Origin: Pinguiococcus pyrenoidosus
Taxonomy: Eukaryota > Sar > Pinguiophyceae > Pinguiochrysidales > Pinguiochrysidaceae
Length of the DNA stretch: 18,352 bases
Direction of reading: 5' to 3'
NCBI GenBank assembly: GCA_019677205.1
Contig: JAAMXY010000247.1
Span: forward strand, 1,249-19,600
Shown here: in pieces, positions 16,656 to 18,352 of the stretch
Layout: each line of letters starts with the position of its first letter
Numbering within the stretch: the stretch's first letter is position 1
Made by a program: the position numbers and the translations under genes
Notes under the pieces: generated by a model
Told to the model about the DNA's origin: nothing
Database searches by the model: none
Seen by the model: the letters and a program-made list of their open reading frames with translations, nothing else

Positions 16656-18311
16656 ATGGCGCATCTCTCCCTCACTCTCCGCCTCACAGCCACTGTGCTG
16701 CTCCTAAGTCACGTAAGCGTCACCAGAGGCAGAGGACTGGCACATCTGGCGCGCCTGAAAGACGGAACGCCGCATGTTTAGGTGACAGCGTGGATGCGTT
16801 GGGTGTATCCGGTCCCACGCACCACAAACTCCGAGCTTCGCGTCGGTAGGTATTCTCCGCCACGGCGGTCCGACAGAGCGGACGGAACGCATTGTGCGGC
16901 GCTTTTGGCAAGTGTTCCACACGCAACTGACAACCGACCTTTCCGCACGAACTTCAGGCCCATGCGGAGACGCCAGGGATGAAACGCCCATCATCACGGA
17001 GTTCAGCCCCGGTTGGAACACTCTGGCGTTTCACGAGGACTTCACCGCCGCAAACGTTGTGGACGGCGGCAGCTTTCGTATTGCTCTGCTAGGTAAACGC
17101 GCAAGATGGAGAGAGAGACTTCATCTTTTTGAGGGTTTACTGTTTTTGCGACTTTTCCGACTTTTGCGTCTTTTGCGTCTTCTTCTTTGGAGAGAGAGAC
17201 TTCATCTTTTTGAGAGTTTACTGTTTTTGCGACTTTTCCGACTTTTGCGTCTTTTGTGTCTTCTTCGTCTTCTTCGACTCTTGCGTCTTTTGCGTCTTCA
17301 TCTTTTCAGTTTGGTAATGATCTCCAGACGACAGCTTGACCAACTCCTTTTGTGCGTGCGGCTCCCTAGGAATTGGCCCGGACTCGACGCACCGAGAGGA
17401 TAACCCGTCGGGCTGTCTGCTTCTGGACCACATCCCGTCGTCGGACTCGTCCAGCGCGGTCAACTACACGATCAACGTGAACTTCCCCAACGTGGACTGC
17501 GACCGCTGCGTCCTGCAGCTGCTCAACGTTGTGCCCCGAGCGGCGCAACCCATCTGCAACTACGATGACGAGCGCTTCGCCAAGGGCGGCGTCAAGCTGG
17601 CCGGTGACTGCGTCGATGCGTACTTCAGCTGCGCCAATGTCCGCATCACGGGCAACACGCCCAAGAGCGAGGAGACCTGCCCGCCGGAGAAGGTCATGTA
17701 TGAGTGGCCCTTCCAGTTCCCGGAGCGGACGCTCTGCATCGACACCACGCCGGGCACCGACCAGTGTGAGCCCATCCTCCAGCCGCCGCTCTTCAGGTAC
17801 GACGTGCCGTCCCGGGCGGGCCGTGATAGCGGCATCGCGTCATCGAGACTCGCCACACCGCCATCACCCCATACCACCATCTCACCATCTCAACGGACGC
17901 AGGTATCCCAAGGCGGAGGGAGATTGGGACCCCAACGAAGACGTGGAGGGCTTCGAGTTCCTTGATGACAGACAGCGAGGCGGGGACAACCAGAATCGCA
18001 ACGTGCCGGACTTCTACCGCACCCAGCAATTCCGAGGATTCGCCAGTGGCGACGTCGCAAGTAAGCGCACAACTCGGATGCAATGTTGTCGGAGACTCGG
18101 TTGCGAGTCCCGCCTAGTGCAGCATTGCTGACCCCTGATCTCCCCGCTTCTCGCGATGCAGCCGTTGAAGGCGCCACGGAAACAGAGGATCCTCCAGTGG
18201 ACAACACCGCCGCCGCGCTGACCATGGCCGGCATCTTCGGCCTGGTGTTCGCCTTCATCCTCTTCATTCACTTCCAGATTCACGGCGTCAGCTGCAACTG
18301 GCTAAACGAAG
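16656..18311 (+). CDS. Secreted/membrane-anchored LPMO-like (chitin-binding type-4-like) protein, partial
   Basis: Exons are 16656-16712, 16782-16845, 16958-17092, 17370-17796, 17903-18060 and 18162-18311. The introns (69, 112, 277, 106 and 101 bases) are GT-AG, in phases 0, 1, 1, 2 and 1. A further donor, G|GTGAGT, at 18311 suggests the gene continues; if unspliced it would stop at 18319. The first 22 residues form a signal peptide (TATVLLLSHVTA, likely cut before W23). The ectodomain has YPVPR, GPCG (42-45 region), HEDFTAANVVDGGSFRI, NYTINVNFPNVDCDRCVLQL and YFSCANVRI, with ten cysteines in all. A membrane helix spans about 297-319 (ALTMAGIFGLVFAFILFIHF). The order PxPR, GPCG, xGxFRI, DCDRCxLQL, SCAxV resembles chitin-binding type-4/AA10-like and related copper-binding mimic proteins. 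The histidines of a copper brace are not where expected, so catalysis is doubtful. Gene structure is fairly firm; the family is tentative. Confidence 0.7.
17107..17268. repeat. 81-base tandem duplication with 9-base substructure in intron 3 of LPMO-like gene
   Basis: Two adjacent 81-base copies (17107-17187 and 17188-17268) differ at about three positions. Inside each copy part of the sequence has a 9-base period (CGACTTTTC, CGACTTTTG, CGTCTTTTG, CGTCTTCTT), and 81 is nine times nine. The array is almost all pyrimidine on the plus strand and continues as a looser CTTCTTCGTC run to about 17305. It fills most of the 277-base intron. Confidence 0.9.
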
Positions 18312-18352
18312 GTGAGTGAAGCCAACGCGAACCCTTGCTTGCGGACGACGTC

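Noticed and set aside
17129-17317. Small Cys/Phe-rich frame that looks like a secreted peptide
   Set aside because: It is a translation of the 9-base/81-base pyrimidine repeat inside an intron, and flanking exons join cleanly across it.
1-18352. Possible viral, bacterial or transposon-derived coding DNA
   Set aside because: All recognised products are typical eukaryotic nuclear genes with spliceosomal introns and uniform composition. No transposase, reverse transcriptase or viral gene was seen.

Overview
This window is nuclear DNA of a GC-rich, gene-dense microbial eukaryote. The evidence is GT-AG introns of about 60 to 300 bases that repair every broken reading frame, and products that are purely eukaryotic: DNA polymerase alpha, an intraflagellar transport protein, a spliceosome subunit and an actin-capping subunit. 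IFT74 implies that the lineage makes or made a flagellum. The style of the cytochrome c1, the compact layout and a secreted protein of lytic-polysaccharide-monooxygenase type point to a stramenopile-like protist. That placement is my inference, and I cannot name the organism.

Seven genes lie in strictly alternating orientation. (1) 74-1428 +, the 3' part of an unrecognised Ser/Gln-rich protein. (2) 1779-6770 -, POLA1, four exons, about 1550 aa. (3) 7410-8725 +, mitochondrial cytochrome c1, four exons. (4) 8941-11125 -, IFT74, five exons. (5) 11912-13996 +, SF3A1, a single exon. (6) 14574-15970 -, F-actin capping protein alpha, five exons. (7) 16656-18311 + and running toward the right edge, a signal-peptide and transmembrane protein with an LPMO-like, chitin-binding-type-4-like ectodomain, six visible exons. 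The genes form three tail-to-tail junctions (350, 215 and 577 bases) and three head-to-head junctions (639, 786 and 685 bases). They are unrelated housekeeping or cell-biology genes and not a pathway; any co-regulation would come through the shared divergent promoters.

The least ordinary DNA is non-coding. Between IFT74 and SF3A1 a roughly 200-base unit is duplicated. Each copy can fold into a bulged hairpin plus a longer-range stem, and the two copies differ by compensatory base changes in both stems, which suggests a structured RNA or a family of structured elements. Several introns carry short tandem repeats: 8-base periods in three genes and a 9-base/81-base higher-order repeat in the LPMO-like gene. 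A 19-base minisatellite abuts the IFT74 stop codon. The LPMO-like gene is the most interesting protein: it is membrane-anchored and appears to lack the copper-binding histidines.
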